This document shows positions 36,483-44,294 of a DNA stretch of 64,000 nucleotides, one piece after another. This stretch comes from CAWFMO01 sp963817065 (GTDB lineage Bacteria > Actinomycetota > Thermoleophilia > Solirubrobacterales > 70-9): NCBI GenBank assembly GCA_963817065.1, contig CAWFMO010000001.1, positions 1,674,001 through 1,738,000 of the forward strand, read 5' to 3'. The position numbers and the translations under genes are program-made. Within the stretch, counting starts at the first letter, position 1; each line of letters begins with the position of its first letter. Below the pieces are notes generated by a model. It ran no database searches and was not told the origin of the DNA. It saw only the letters and a program-made list of their open reading frames with translations.

Positions 36483-37348
36483 GTGTGTCTCGTGTAGATG
36501 AAGTCGGTGATCCGTCTCAAGTCGTCGGTCCGGGGCTGCGCCTCGTCGAGCGCCGCGACCGCCGATTCGTGCGATTCGGTGGCCAACTCACGGGCCCGGT
36601 CGAGCCCGAAGGCGCTGACGTAGGTGAGTTTGCCGTGGCGCTCATCACTGCCGCTCGGCTTTCCGAGCTCCTCGTCCGATCCGGTCACGTCGAGGATGTC
36701 GTCGACGATCTGGAACAGCACGCCGAGCTCATCGGCGTAGCGGCGATAGGGGATTGTCTCAGGTTCGCTCAGTCCTCTCAGTTCGAGTACGGAGCCGACG
36801 CTGGCGGCGATCAACCGCCCGGTCTTCAGCGCGTGCATGCGGCGCAGCCCCTCCGCCCCCTCCCCCGCGGTCTCGGCGACGTCGACGTACTGGCCGCCGA
36901 CCATCCCGTCGACCCCGGTCGCGCCGACCAGCTCCCGGAGCGCCGCGAGCACGCGCCCGGGGTCGCCCTCCTGCTCGGCGCTGAACAGCCGGATCGCCTC
37001 TGCGAAGAGCCCGTCGCCGGCGAGGATCGCGACGTTCTCGCCGAACTTGACGTGCGAGGTCGGCATCCCGCGGCGGAGCTCGTCGTCGTCCATCGCGGGC
37101 AGGTCGTCGTGGATCAGCGAGTAGGTGTGGATCAGCTCGATCGCCGCCGCCGCCGGGAGCACGTCGGCGGGCTCGCCCCCGAGAGCGCGGGCGGTCGCCA
37201 GCGCAAGCACCGGGCGGATCCGCTTGCCGCCGGCGAGCAGCGAGTAGCGCATCGCCTCGTCGAGCCCTTCGGTCTCCGCGCCGGCCGCGAAGCGGAGCCC
37301 GTCGAGGTAGGAGTCGACCAGCTCGCGCAGGTCGTCCGGGTAAGTCAC
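36479..37348 (-). CDS. ispA: Short-chain polyprenyl diphosphate synthase
   Basis: 289 residues of the trans-prenyltransferase family. The first Asp-rich motif is HDDLPAMDDDELRRG and the second FQIVDDILDVTGS; GGKRIRPVLALATARALGG binds diphosphate. Residues before the first motif suggest a farnesyl or geranylgeranyl diphosphate synthase; the chain length cannot be decided by eye. It is co-translated with dxs downstream and with the small coiled-coil gene upstream (GTGA at both ends), linking MEP-pathway flux to prenyl chain making. Confidence 0.9.
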   Translation of the reverse strand: MTYPDDLRELVDSYLDGLRFAAGAETEGLDEAMRYSLLAGGKRIRPVLALATARALGGEPADVLPAAAAIELIHTYSLIHDDLPAMDDDELRRGMPTSHVKFGENVAILAGDGLFAEAIRLFSAEQEGDPGRVLAALRELVGATGVDGMVGGQYVDVAETAGEGAEGLRRMHALKTGRLIAASVGSVLELRGLSEPETIPYRRYADELGVLFQIVDDILDVTGSDEELGKPSGSDERHGKLTYVSAFGLDRARELATESHESAVAALDEAQPRTDDLRRITDFIYTRHT

Positions 37349-37578
37349 TCCCCGCCGGATTCGGTGGACTCGGGCTCGGGCGCCTCGGTGGTCGCGCGAA
37401 GCCCGGAGGCCTGGCGCAGGATCCGGTCGGCCTCCTCGCCCGCCTCGGCGGCGAGCTTCGAGGCCTCGCGGACGAGCTCGGCGGCGCGCTCCTCGCTCGG
37501 GTCTCCGGCGAGCTCGCCGGAGAGCGCCTGGAGGCGCTCGGTCAGGCGTCGCAGCTCTGCGTCGGGGGAGGCTTCCAT
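37345..37578 (-). CDS. Small helical protein, possibly XseB-like
   Basis: 77 residues, two predicted helices (DAELRRLTERLQALSGELAG; EERAAELVREASKLAAEAGE) and an acidic tail. Size, helix layout and position beside ispA match the small subunit of exodeoxyribonuclease VII (xseB), which often precedes ispA; but the family motif FEEALxxLExIVxxLE is not clear and no xseA lies nearby, so the name is withheld. ATG 37578 to TGA, overlapping ispA as GTGA. Confidence 0.55.
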   Translation of the reverse strand: MEASPDAELRRLTERLQALSGELAGDPSEERAAELVREASKLAAEAGEEADRILRQASGLRATTEAPEPESTESGGE

Positions 37579-37597
37579 CGGGGCAAGCGTATGCCGC

Positions 37598-37975
37598 TCA
37601 GGCGCTCTGCGCCTCTGCGACCGCGGCGCCGAGGACGCCGTTGACGAACTTCGGCGCGTCGGCGCCGCAGTACTCCTTGGTCAGCTCGACCGCCTCGTCG
37701 AGCGCGACCTCGACCGGGACGTCATCGACGTGGAGCGCCTCGTAAAGCGCGACGCGCATGATGTTGCGCTCGAGCGGCGCGATCCGGTCGATCGTCCAGC
37801 CCTGGCTGTGGCGGGAGATGATCGCGTCGAGCTCCTCGAGATGCTCCTCGACGCCGTCGGCGAGCTCGCGCGTGAACGGCTTCGCGCCCTCGAGCAGCTC
37901 GGCGACCGGGCGGCCGGTGAGCTCACGCTGGTATGACGCGAAGACCGCGTCTCTTCTCTGGTCCGAGCGGCGCAC
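37598..37975 (-). CDS. nusB: Transcription antitermination protein NusB
   Basis: 125 residues, all-helical NusB fold: SDQRRDAVFASYQRELTGRP at the start, FTRELADGVEEHLEELDAII, WTIDRIAPLERNIMRVALYE (the most conserved part) and VALDEAVELTKEYCGADAPK FVNGVLGA at the end. With NusE it binds boxA RNA during rRNA transcription. GTG 37975 has no ribosome site; CAGGAT seven bases upstream is a possible weak -10. The aro-pepQ-efp-nusB order known from mycobacteria is kept, apart from insertion of the CocE, DUF2630, SDR and PHP genes. Confidence 0.92.
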   Translation of the reverse strand: MRRSDQRRDAVFASYQRELTGRPVAELLEGAKPFTRELADGVEEHLEELDAIISRHSQGWTIDRIAPLERNIMRVALYEALHVDDVPVEVALDEAVELTKEYCGADAPKFVNGVLGAAVAEAQSA

Positions 37976-38059
37976 AGGCGGGATCCTGGCAAAGCCCGGG
38001 CCTCGGCCGGTTCCCGACTGCGACGAGCGGTCGCGCGAACTGGTTATCTTCCTGCTGCA

Positions 38060-40507
38060 GTGCTTGGGGTATCCGCAAAACGCAGGGCTGTGGGAGTCCT
38101 CGCGACCGTCCTGACGCTGGTCTTCGCGACCAGCGCTGACGCAGCGACCTTCGACGCCCAGGGCAGCGTCGAGCAGGTCTATGCAACCGACCTGGCGCCT
38201 GGCGAGCCGGTCTCGCTGCTCAACGCGGGCGGCCAGACGATCCGGACCGCCGACGCGAACGATCTGGGCGGCGTTCTCTTCCGCAACGTCGCGGCGGGCC
38301 CCGGCTACAAGCTACGGACCAACCTCGAGACGTCCGATCCCTTGACGGTCTTGACCAAGGACCCGACCCCGCCTTCGACCGACGTCTACAACCAGTCGAT
38401 TCCGAGCGACGGCTACGGCTACATGAAGATGCGCGACGGGGTCAAGCTCTCCTACGCCGTCCACCCGCCGTCGGACATCCTCAGCATCCTCAACAGCACG
38501 GGGATCGACATCCCGGCGATCCTCGAACCGATCTACAAGCTGCTTCCTTCGGGGCTGCTGAAGTCGCCGACGCTGATCGAGTACTCCGGCTACGGCACCG
38601 CCGACCCGGACGGGCCCGAGAGCGGGATCTCGATCCTCGCGAACCTGATGGGCTACACGGTCGTCGACGTCAACATGCGCGGGACCGGCTGCTCCGGCGG
38701 GGCCTACGACTTCTTCGAGCCGCTTCAGGGCCTCGACGGCTACGACGTGATCGAGACCGTCGCGCGCCAGCCCTGGGTCCAGCACGGCAAGGTCGGGATG
38801 TTCGGGATCTCCTTCGGCGGGATCAGCCAGCTCTTCACCGCCCAGAACCAACCGCCGAGCCTCTCGGCGATCACGCCGATCTCGGTGATCGACCAGACGC
38901 AGACGACCCTCTATCCGGGCGGGATCCTGAACACGGGCTTCGCGTTCAGCTGGGCGCTCGACCGCGTCCACGACGCGCTGCCCGCGAGCCCGACCGGCGG
39001 CCAGCCCTGGGCCTGGGAGCAGGTCCAGGCAGGCGACGCCACCTGCGCCGAGAACCAGGCGCTCCATCCCGAGGCCGTCGACCTGGTCCAGAAGATCCGC
39101 GAGAACGACCACTACGTGCCCGAGGTCGCCGACCCGCTCTCGCCGAAGACCTTCGTCGACAAGATCAACGTCCCGACCCTGCTTGCGTGCCAGTGGACCG
39201 ACGAGCAGACGGGCGGCCACTGCCCGACGCTCGCCTCGCGACTGACCGGCACGGACAAGAAGTGGGTCACGTTCACCAACGGGACCCACGTCGACTCGCT
39301 CTCGCCCGAGAGCCTCACGCGCCTCTACAACTTCCTCGAGATCTACGTCGCCAAGGAGTCCCCGTTCTTGAAGGCGCCGATCGTGAACCTCGCGGCGCCC
39401 CTGATCTATCAGGAGATCTTCGGCATCCCCGGCCTGACCTCGAGACCCGACGCGGTCCAGTCCAACCTCTTCTACGAATCCGCGAAGGCCGCGTTCGAGG
39501 CCCAGAAGCCGATCCGGATCCTCTACGACAACGGCGCCGGCGGCGCGAGTGCCGGAGAGCCGTACCCCGGATTCGAGCGCTCCTATGACTCGTTTCCGCC
39601 CCCGGGCACGACCGGTCGCTCCTGGTACCTGGGGCCGGACGGCACGCTCACCGACGACAAGCGGACCGCCCCCGCCGCCGACGGCTTCATCTGGGATCCG
39701 GACGCGCGATCGCCGACCAACTTCACGGGCAACACCGGCACCGGCGGCCTCTGGAGGGCGACGCCGGACTACCACTGGGAGCAGGACCCCGCCGGAAAGG
39801 CGGTCGCCTACGCGACCGAGCCGCTCGCCTCCGACGCGACCGTGCTCGGCTCGGGGGCGGTCGACGCCTGGGTCCGCTCGTCGGCCCCCAACGTCGACCT
39901 CCAGGCGACGATCAGTGAAATAAGACCGGACGGCGTGGAGACCTTCGTCCAGGGCGGCTGGCTGCGCACCGAGGCGCGGGCGCTCGACGCCGCGAAGAGC
40001 ACCGAGCTCGAGCCCGTCCTCAGCCTGCGCGCCGCGGACATGGCACCGATGCCCGCCGACAGGTTCGTGAAGGTCACGATCCCGCTCTACTACCAAGGGC
40101 ACGTCTACCGGGCCGGCTCGCGGATCCGGGTCAGGATCAGCGCCCCCGGCGGCGATCAGCCGATCTGGGACTTCGCCGAGGCCGAGCCCGCGGGCCAGGC
40201 GAAGGTCGCGATCGGCCACGGCCCCGATATGCCTTCGCGGCTGCTTCTGCCGATCACGACCGACGGCGACGCCCCGACCGGCCTCCCGCCGTGCCCGGGC
40301 CTCCGGGGCGAGCCCTGCCGCGACTACGTGCCGCTGCAGAACTCGAGCGCGCCTCTGACCCTGGGCGGCGGCCCGGTCCCGCCGGCGACCCCGTCGAGCT
40401 CGGCGCCCGTCAAGCGCAAGCGCTGCGCCGGGAAGCGGAAGCGGGGCTCGAAGAAGAAGAAAAAGCGCTGCCGCGCCGGGAAGAAGAAAAAGAAGGGGAA
40501 GCGCTAG
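38060..40507 (+). CDS. Secreted CocE/NonD-type X-Pro dipeptidyl-peptidase-like hydrolase
   Basis: 815 residues. After a signal peptide (GVLATVLTLVFATSADA) comes an S15 alpha/beta-hydrolase domain: MRDGVKLSYAV, YTVVDVNMRGTGCSGG, nucleophile serine in KVGMFGISFGGISQ, and the likely His in TNGTHVDSLSP. A C-terminal jelly-roll domain (VDAWVRSSAPNVDLQATISE; YRAGSRIRVRISAPGGDQP) follows. The last 30 residues are a Lys/Arg tail with two cysteines (KRKRCAGKRKRG...KKKKKRCRAGK). It probably hydrolyses an ester or X-Pro peptide outside the cell. GTG 38060; TATCTT lies 9 bases upstream. Its stop shares CTAG with efp. Confidence 0.85.
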   Translation: MLGVSAKRRAVGVLATVLTLVFATSADAATFDAQGSVEQVYATDLAPGEPVSLLNAGGQTIRTADANDLGGVLFRNVAAGPGYKLRTNLETSDPLTVLTKDPTPPSTDVYNQSIPSDGYGYMKMRDGVKLSYAVHPPSDILSILNSTGIDIPAILEPIYKLLPSGLLKSPTLIEYSGYGTADPDGPESGISILANLMGYTVVDVNMRGTGCSGGAYDFFEPLQGLDGYDVIETVARQPWVQHGKVGMFGISFGGISQLFTAQNQPPSLSAITPISVIDQTQTTLYPGGILNTGFAFSWALDRVHDALPASPTGGQPWAWEQVQAGDATCAENQALHPEAVDLVQKIRENDHYVPEVADPLSPKTFVDKINVPTLLACQWTDEQTGGHCPTLASRLTGTDKKWVTFTNGTHVDSLSPESLTRLYNFLEIYVAKESPFLKAPIVNLAAPLIYQEIFGIPGLTSRPDAVQSNLFYESAKAAFEAQKPIRILYDNGAGGASAGEPYPGFERSYDSFPPPGTTGRSWYLGPDGTLTDDKRTAPAADGFIWDPDARSPTNFTGNTGTGGLWRATPDYHWEQDPAGKAVAYATEPLASDATVLGSGAVDAWVRSSAPNVDLQATISEIRPDGVETFVQGGWLRTEARALDAAKSTELEPVLSLRAADMAPMPADRFVKVTIPLYYQGHVYRAGSRIRVRISAPGGDQPIWDFAEAEPAGQAKVAIGHGPDMPSRLLLPITTDGDAPTGLPPCPGLRGEPCRDYVPLQNSSAPLTLGGGPVPPATPSSSAPVKRKRCAGKRKRGSKKKKKRCRAGKKKKKGKR

Positions 40508-41064
40508 GCGCGCGAGACGTACTCGCCGGACCGAGTGTCGACGCGCACGCGCTCGCCTTCCTCGATGAACAGCGGGACCTGGACGATCACCCCGGTCTCG
40601 AGCGTCGCCGGCTTCGAGCCTCCGCCGGAGGCGGTGTCGCCCTTGACGCCGGGGTCGGTCTGCTTGACGCTCAGCTCGACCGCGCTCGGGACCTGGATGT
40701 CGCTCGGGCGCTCGTCGACGAGCAGCAGGTCGACGTCGGAGTTCGGCGGCACCCACTGGAGCGCCTCGCTCGCGACCGCTTTCGGGATCTCGACCTGCTC
40801 GTAGCTCGTGTTGTCCATCAGCACGACCTGGTCGCCGGACTCGTAGAGGAACTGCATCTTCCTGGTCTCGGTGCGCACGGGACGGAACTTCTCCCCCGCC
40901 TTGAAGGTCTTGTCGATCACGGCGCCGTCCTCGACCCGCTTGACCTTCGAGCGCACGAACGCGCCCCCCTTGCCCGGCTTGACGTGCTGGAACTCGACGA
41001 TCTTGAAGACCTTGCCGTCGATCTCGATGTGGGTGCCGTTCTTGAACTGGTTGGTGGTGATCAC
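40504..41064 (-). CDS. efp: Elongation factor P
   Basis: 186 residues, three beta-barrel domains: TTNQFKNGTHIEIDGKVFKI, the loop HVKPGKGGAFVRSKVKRVED whose Lys32 reaches the peptidyl-transferase centre, then YESGDQVVLMDNTSYEQVEI and the C-terminal GVIVQVPLFIEEGERVRVDT. EF-P rescues ribosomes stalled at polyproline. GTG 41064 is the normal start; upstream, TAGACT ends 8 bases before it and no ribosome site is present. It ends tail to tail with the CocE-type gene through a shared CTAG (40504-40507). Confidence 0.96.
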   Translation of the reverse strand: MITTNQFKNGTHIEIDGKVFKIVEFQHVKPGKGGAFVRSKVKRVEDGAVIDKTFKAGEKFRPVRTETRKMQFLYESGDQVVLMDNTSYEQVEIPKAVASEALQWVPPNSDVDLLLVDERPSDIQVPSAVELSVKQTDPGVKGDTASGGGSKPATLETGVIVQVPLFIEEGERVRVDTRSGEYVSRA

Positions 41065-41072
41065 GGCGCCGC

Positions 41073-41078
41073 AGTCTA
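41073..41078 (-). promoter_or_regulatory. -10 element of efp (TAGACT, leaderless)
   Basis: TAGACT on the minus strand, 8 bases before GTG 41064. The same hexamer sits 7 bases before GTG in front of the PHP gene (44264) and alaS (56624). Confidence 0.5.
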
Positions 41079-41118
41079 GAGAGTGGAAAAATCTCCCTTC
41101 CCGCAACGAGAGGAACGA

Positions 41119-41361
41119 ATGGACGACAGCTCAGTGCTCGGCGACATCGAAGGGCTGGTCGAGGAGGAGCGCAAGCTGCTCGACTCCGGCGAGGGCAAGG
41201 GTCCCGACCCCGAACGCGACAAGCGGCTCGAGGAGATCAAGGTCGAGCTCGACCGCTGCTGGGACCTGCTGCGACAGCGCCGCGCCAAGGCGGAGTTCGG
41301 CGACGATCCCGACGAGGCTTCGGAGCGCGACGCGAAGACCGTAGAGGGATACGAGCAGTAA
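41119..41361 (+). CDS. DUF2630 family protein
   Basis: 80 residues, mostly helical and charged. SVLGDIEGLVEEERKLLDSG and RLEEIKVELDRCWDLLRQRR, then EFGDDPDEA and VEGYEQ at the end, match the small actinobacterial DUF2630 family, which has no known function. ATG 41119 has GAGAGGA upstream. It is divergent from efp and 13 bases before the next SDR-like gene, so the two probably form one transcript. Confidence 0.8.
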   Translation: MDDSSVLGDIEGLVEEERKLLDSGEGKGPDPERDKRLEEIKVELDRCWDLLRQRRAKAEFGDDPDEASERDAKTVEGYEQ

Positions 41362-41374
41362 CGTCCGGGCCGAG

Positions 41375-42040
41375 ATGAAAGTCGCGATCGCTGGAGGACA
41401 CGGAAAGATCGCCATGCGGCTGACGCGGCTGCTGGGCGAGCGGGGCGACGAGATCGTCTCGCTGATCCGCAATCCGGACCACGCGGACGACGTTCGCGAG
41501 GCGGGCGCCGAGCCCGTTCAGTGCGATCTCGAGCAGGCGGGCGAGGACGAGGTCGCGGGGGCGATCGAGGGCGCCGACGCGGTCGTCTTCGCCGCCGGCG
41601 CCGGGCCCGGCAGCGGAACCGAGCGCAAGCAGACGATGGATTTCGGCGGCGCCGCAAAGCTGATCGCGGCCGCGAAGGCGAAGGGGATCGCGCGCTACGT
41701 GATCGTCTCCTCGATCGGAGCCGACCCCGAGGCGGAAGGCGACGATACCTTCACCGCCTACCGGCGGGCGAAGGGCAAGGCCGACGCGGCGCTGGCCGAG
41801 AGCGGGCTCGACCACACGATCGTCCGCCCGGTCAGCCTCACCGACGATCCGGGAGCCGGCGCGGTCGAGGCCGGCCCGACGGTCCCGCACGAGAAGATCC
41901 CGCGCGAGGACGTCGCCGCGGTGCTCGCCGAGGTCCTCGCCCAGGAGGCGACGATCGGGCTCACCTTCGAGATCACCTCCGGCGAGACGCCGGTCGCCGA
42001 GGCGGTCGCCGCGCTCGGCGGCAAGCCCGCCGGGGCCTAA
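41375..42040 (+). CDS. NAD(P)-binding atypical SDR, YwnB/NmrA-like
   Basis: 221 residues. The Rossmann motif is MKVAIAGGHGKIAMRLTRLL (GGxGxxA), then SLIRNPDHADDVREAGAEPV, DLEQA, ADAVVFAAGAGPGSGTER, YVIVSSIGADP and the Tyr/Lys-like YRRAKGKADAAL. Members bind NAD(P) and often act as redox sensors or sugar-nucleotide-like reductases with no proven substrate. ATG 41375 follows DUF2630. The stop TAA overlaps the stop TAG of the PHP gene in the tetranucleotide CTAA (42037-42040). Confidence 0.85.
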   Translation: MKVAIAGGHGKIAMRLTRLLGERGDEIVSLIRNPDHADDVREAGAEPVQCDLEQAGEDEVAGAIEGADAVVFAAGAGPGSGTERKQTMDFGGAAKLIAAAKAKGIARYVIVSSIGADPEAEGDDTFTAYRRAKGKADAALAESGLDHTIVRPVSLTDDPGAGAVEAGPTVPHEKIPREDVAAVLAEVLAQEATIGLTFEITSGETPVAEAVAALGGKPAGA

Positions 42041-44256
42041 GCCGCCTTCGCGACTTCGCAGCCGCGGACCCGGTCGGCGCTGTCGACGACGGCGCGGTCG
42101 CGGCGCCCGCCGCCGCAGTTGACGGTCTCGCGAACGCCGTCCCGCGCCCCGATCGCGTCGTTGCCGGGCCCGCCGAAGATCATGTCGGCGCCGCCGCCGC
42201 CGTCGAGGCGGTCGCTGCCGGGACCGCCGTAGAGGCAGTCCTTCCCTCCGCGCCCGAGCAGCCGGTCGCGCCCGGCGAGCCCGATCAGGCTCTCGCCCTC
42301 CTCGCCTCCGAGCAGCCGGTCGCGCTTCGGGGTTCCCATCAGCGGCGTCGCGCAGCGCCCGGCCAGAGCGGAACCGGAGCCGCCAGAGCCGCCGCCGCCG
42401 CCGCCAGGTGCGACCGGCGCCGGGCCCGGGTAGACCTTGTCGGGCGCGGCGTTGGGATCGAGGTGGATCGGACTCGAGAGCGCGTTGATCGCGCCCACGC
42501 CGCTGAGCCGCATCAGCTGGAGGCGGTAGCGGCCGACGCCGAGGCTCGGGAACGGGAGCGTGAAGTCATCGGTGAGGATCGGCGCCGCGAGCAGCGGCAG
42601 CCCGTCCTTGAACACGAGCAGAAGGTAGGGCCCCGGCTTGGCGCCGCCGGCGAGGCCGGCCCCGGTGACGCGCGCCGTGAAGCTCGCGCTCGTCGCCCGC
42701 AGCGCGTCGCCCATGATCGCCGGCGGCAACCCGTCGGCGACCGCCTCGAGGCGCAGGTCGGGACCGGCGTTTCCCTCGATCTTCGTGTAGGTGCGGCCGG
42801 CGAGCACGCCGCGCTCGATCCCCTTCTCGGAGAGCTGGTCGGAGTAGACGACCGTCGACCCCTCGCCGATCGGCGCCTGGGTCAGCGGGTCGAGGGCGCC
42901 GGTGCCGATCCGCCCGGCGCGGTGGGAATCGCTCGACGCGACGGCCGCGACCCGGGCCCCGGTCGCGATCGCGGCGTCGTAGAACGGGATCGCGAGCAGG
43001 GTGAACGGGTTCGGCCCTGGATCGAGCGGCGGGAGGTCGATCCCGGCCGGGCCGGTCGAGACCTCGATCGCGTCGACCTTCGAGTAGTCGGTCTCGGCGG
43101 CCGGGTAGTCCCACGGGCAGCCGCGGCAGAAGGCCGAGAGCCCGGGGACCACCGAGGGGAAGATCGTCGGGTGGTTGATCTGCGAGTAGCCGCCCTGCGC
43201 GTGGATCTCGTCGAAGATCGAGCTGACCGGGACCGGGCCGCGAACCTGGGCCAGCGAGCCGTCGGCGGCGCGCTCGTAGATCGGCCCGGTCCGGTACTCG
43301 ACGAAGTCGCCGCTCGCGTGGTTCTGGAGGTGGCCGCCGTAGGTGGTCACCTCGGTCGACCGGTCGATGACCTTGCCGGGGTAGGCGGGTTGGAGCCGGC
43401 CGATCTCGTCGTATCCGGCGGTGTTGTTGTGGTCGACGAGGGTCACGAAGTCGAGGCCGGCGCCCCCCTGGTCGAGGGGCTTGAACGCGAAGTCGAAGCT
43501 CTCGCGCATCAACGCGTTGCCGGGCTCCATCTCGCCGTGGACGTGGAAGTCGCCCGCGTACCAACCGGGGCTCGGGTTCGCGGGCCTCGGGTCGTACGCC
43601 GTCGGCCGATAGGGCTGGTCGGCGAAGTCGGGGCTGCTCGTGGTCTCGACCTCGACCCTCCAGGCGACCTTGTCGTCGAGGTTGCCGAGCAGCAGCGGGA
43701 CGACCGACGCCGCGCCGAGCTCGACCGCCCATTGCCCCGCCGGGATCGGGCCGGGGTGGTAGCCGCGCGTCGTGCGGCCGTGGACGTAGCCCTTGTTCGA
43801 CGCCTCGTAGGTTGCCTCGCTCGAGAACCCGTTCGGGGCGATCGTGACGTCGCGGATCGCCGACCCGGCCCAGCCGCGGAACTCCTGCTCGTCCCAGATT
43901 CCGCCGCCGCCGGATCGGGGCTGGTAGATGCCGAGGTCGAGGGTGTTCGAGGGCGGCAGCGGCGAGCCGGGGATCTGAATGTCGGGCTGGTCGTAGCAGT
44001 AGCGGACGCGAACCCCGGTCGTCCCGGCCGGGACATCGAACGGGACCATCACGTAGGAGCCCTGGAGGTTCGAGCCGAACTCGCCGTTGATCACCTGCGG
44101 GGCGCCGAACGACGGATCGTCGGGCCCGCCGCAGTCGGTCGGCGCGGCGGCGCCGGCGACCCCGGGAGCGGCGAGCAACGCGCCGCAAGCGCCGAGCACG
44201 GCTAGCAGCGTTGCCGAAACCGTCATCCCTGATGCCTTGCGCGTCTCTCCCTCCAC
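42037..44256 (-). CDS. Secreted PHP-type metallophosphoesterase with C-terminal RTX repeats
   Basis: 739 residues. A signal peptide (TVSATLLAVLGACGALLAAP, cleavage near GVAGAAA) leads to a beta-rich region (about 40-230), then a CehA/McbA-type PHP domain: GDFHVHGEMEPGN (236-247), TLVDHNNTAGYDE, INHPTIFP and AAVASSDSHRAG, giving the His/Asp metal ligands. After a Gly/Ser linker come RTX-like nonapeptides (LLGGEEGESLIGLAGRDRLL; GGPGSDRLDGGGGADMIFGG), which bind calcium. GTG 44256 follows TGGAGC and a TAGACT -10; ATG 44226 is an alternative. Likely an extracellular calcium-stabilised hydrolase; the substrate is unknown. Confidence 0.82.
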   Translation of the reverse strand: MEGETRKASGMTVSATLLAVLGACGALLAAPGVAGAAAPTDCGGPDDPSFGAPQVINGEFGSNLQGSYVMVPFDVPAGTTGVRVRYCYDQPDIQIPGSPLPPSNTLDLGIYQPRSGGGGIWDEQEFRGWAGSAIRDVTIAPNGFSSEATYEASNKGYVHGRTTRGYHPGPIPAGQWAVELGAASVVPLLLGNLDDKVAWRVEVETTSSPDFADQPYRPTAYDPRPANPSPGWYAGDFHVHGEMEPGNALMRESFDFAFKPLDQGGAGLDFVTLVDHNNTAGYDEIGRLQPAYPGKVIDRSTEVTTYGGHLQNHASGDFVEYRTGPIYERAADGSLAQVRGPVPVSSIFDEIHAQGGYSQINHPTIFPSVVPGLSAFCRGCPWDYPAAETDYSKVDAIEVSTGPAGIDLPPLDPGPNPFTLLAIPFYDAAIATGARVAAVASSDSHRAGRIGTGALDPLTQAPIGEGSTVVYSDQLSEKGIERGVLAGRTYTKIEGNAGPDLRLEAVADGLPPAIMGDALRATSASFTARVTGAGLAGGAKPGPYLLLVFKDGLPLLAAPILTDDFTLPFPSLGVGRYRLQLMRLSGVGAINALSSPIHLDPNAAPDKVYPGPAPVAPGGGGGGSGGSGSALAGRCATPLMGTPKRDRLLGGEEGESLIGLAGRDRLLGRGGKDCLYGGPGSDRLDGGGGADMIFGGPGNDAIGARDGVRETVNCGGGRRDRAVVDSADRVRGCEVAKAA

Positions 44257-44263
44257 GCGCTCC

Positions 44264-44269
44264 AGTCTA
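44264..44269 (-). promoter_or_regulatory. -10 element of the PHP gene (TAGACT)
   Basis: TAGACT on the minus strand, 7 bases before GTG 44256; transcription would begin at the start codon although GGAG is also present in between. Confidence 0.45.
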
Positions 44270-44294
44270 AGCGGGGGTAGCCGGCGGGGCGCCG

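Noticed and set aside
42566..44188. Arg-rich open frame of 540 codons on the minus strand
   Set aside because: Alternative frame of the PHP/RTX gene, with Arg/Pro-rich composition and no motif.
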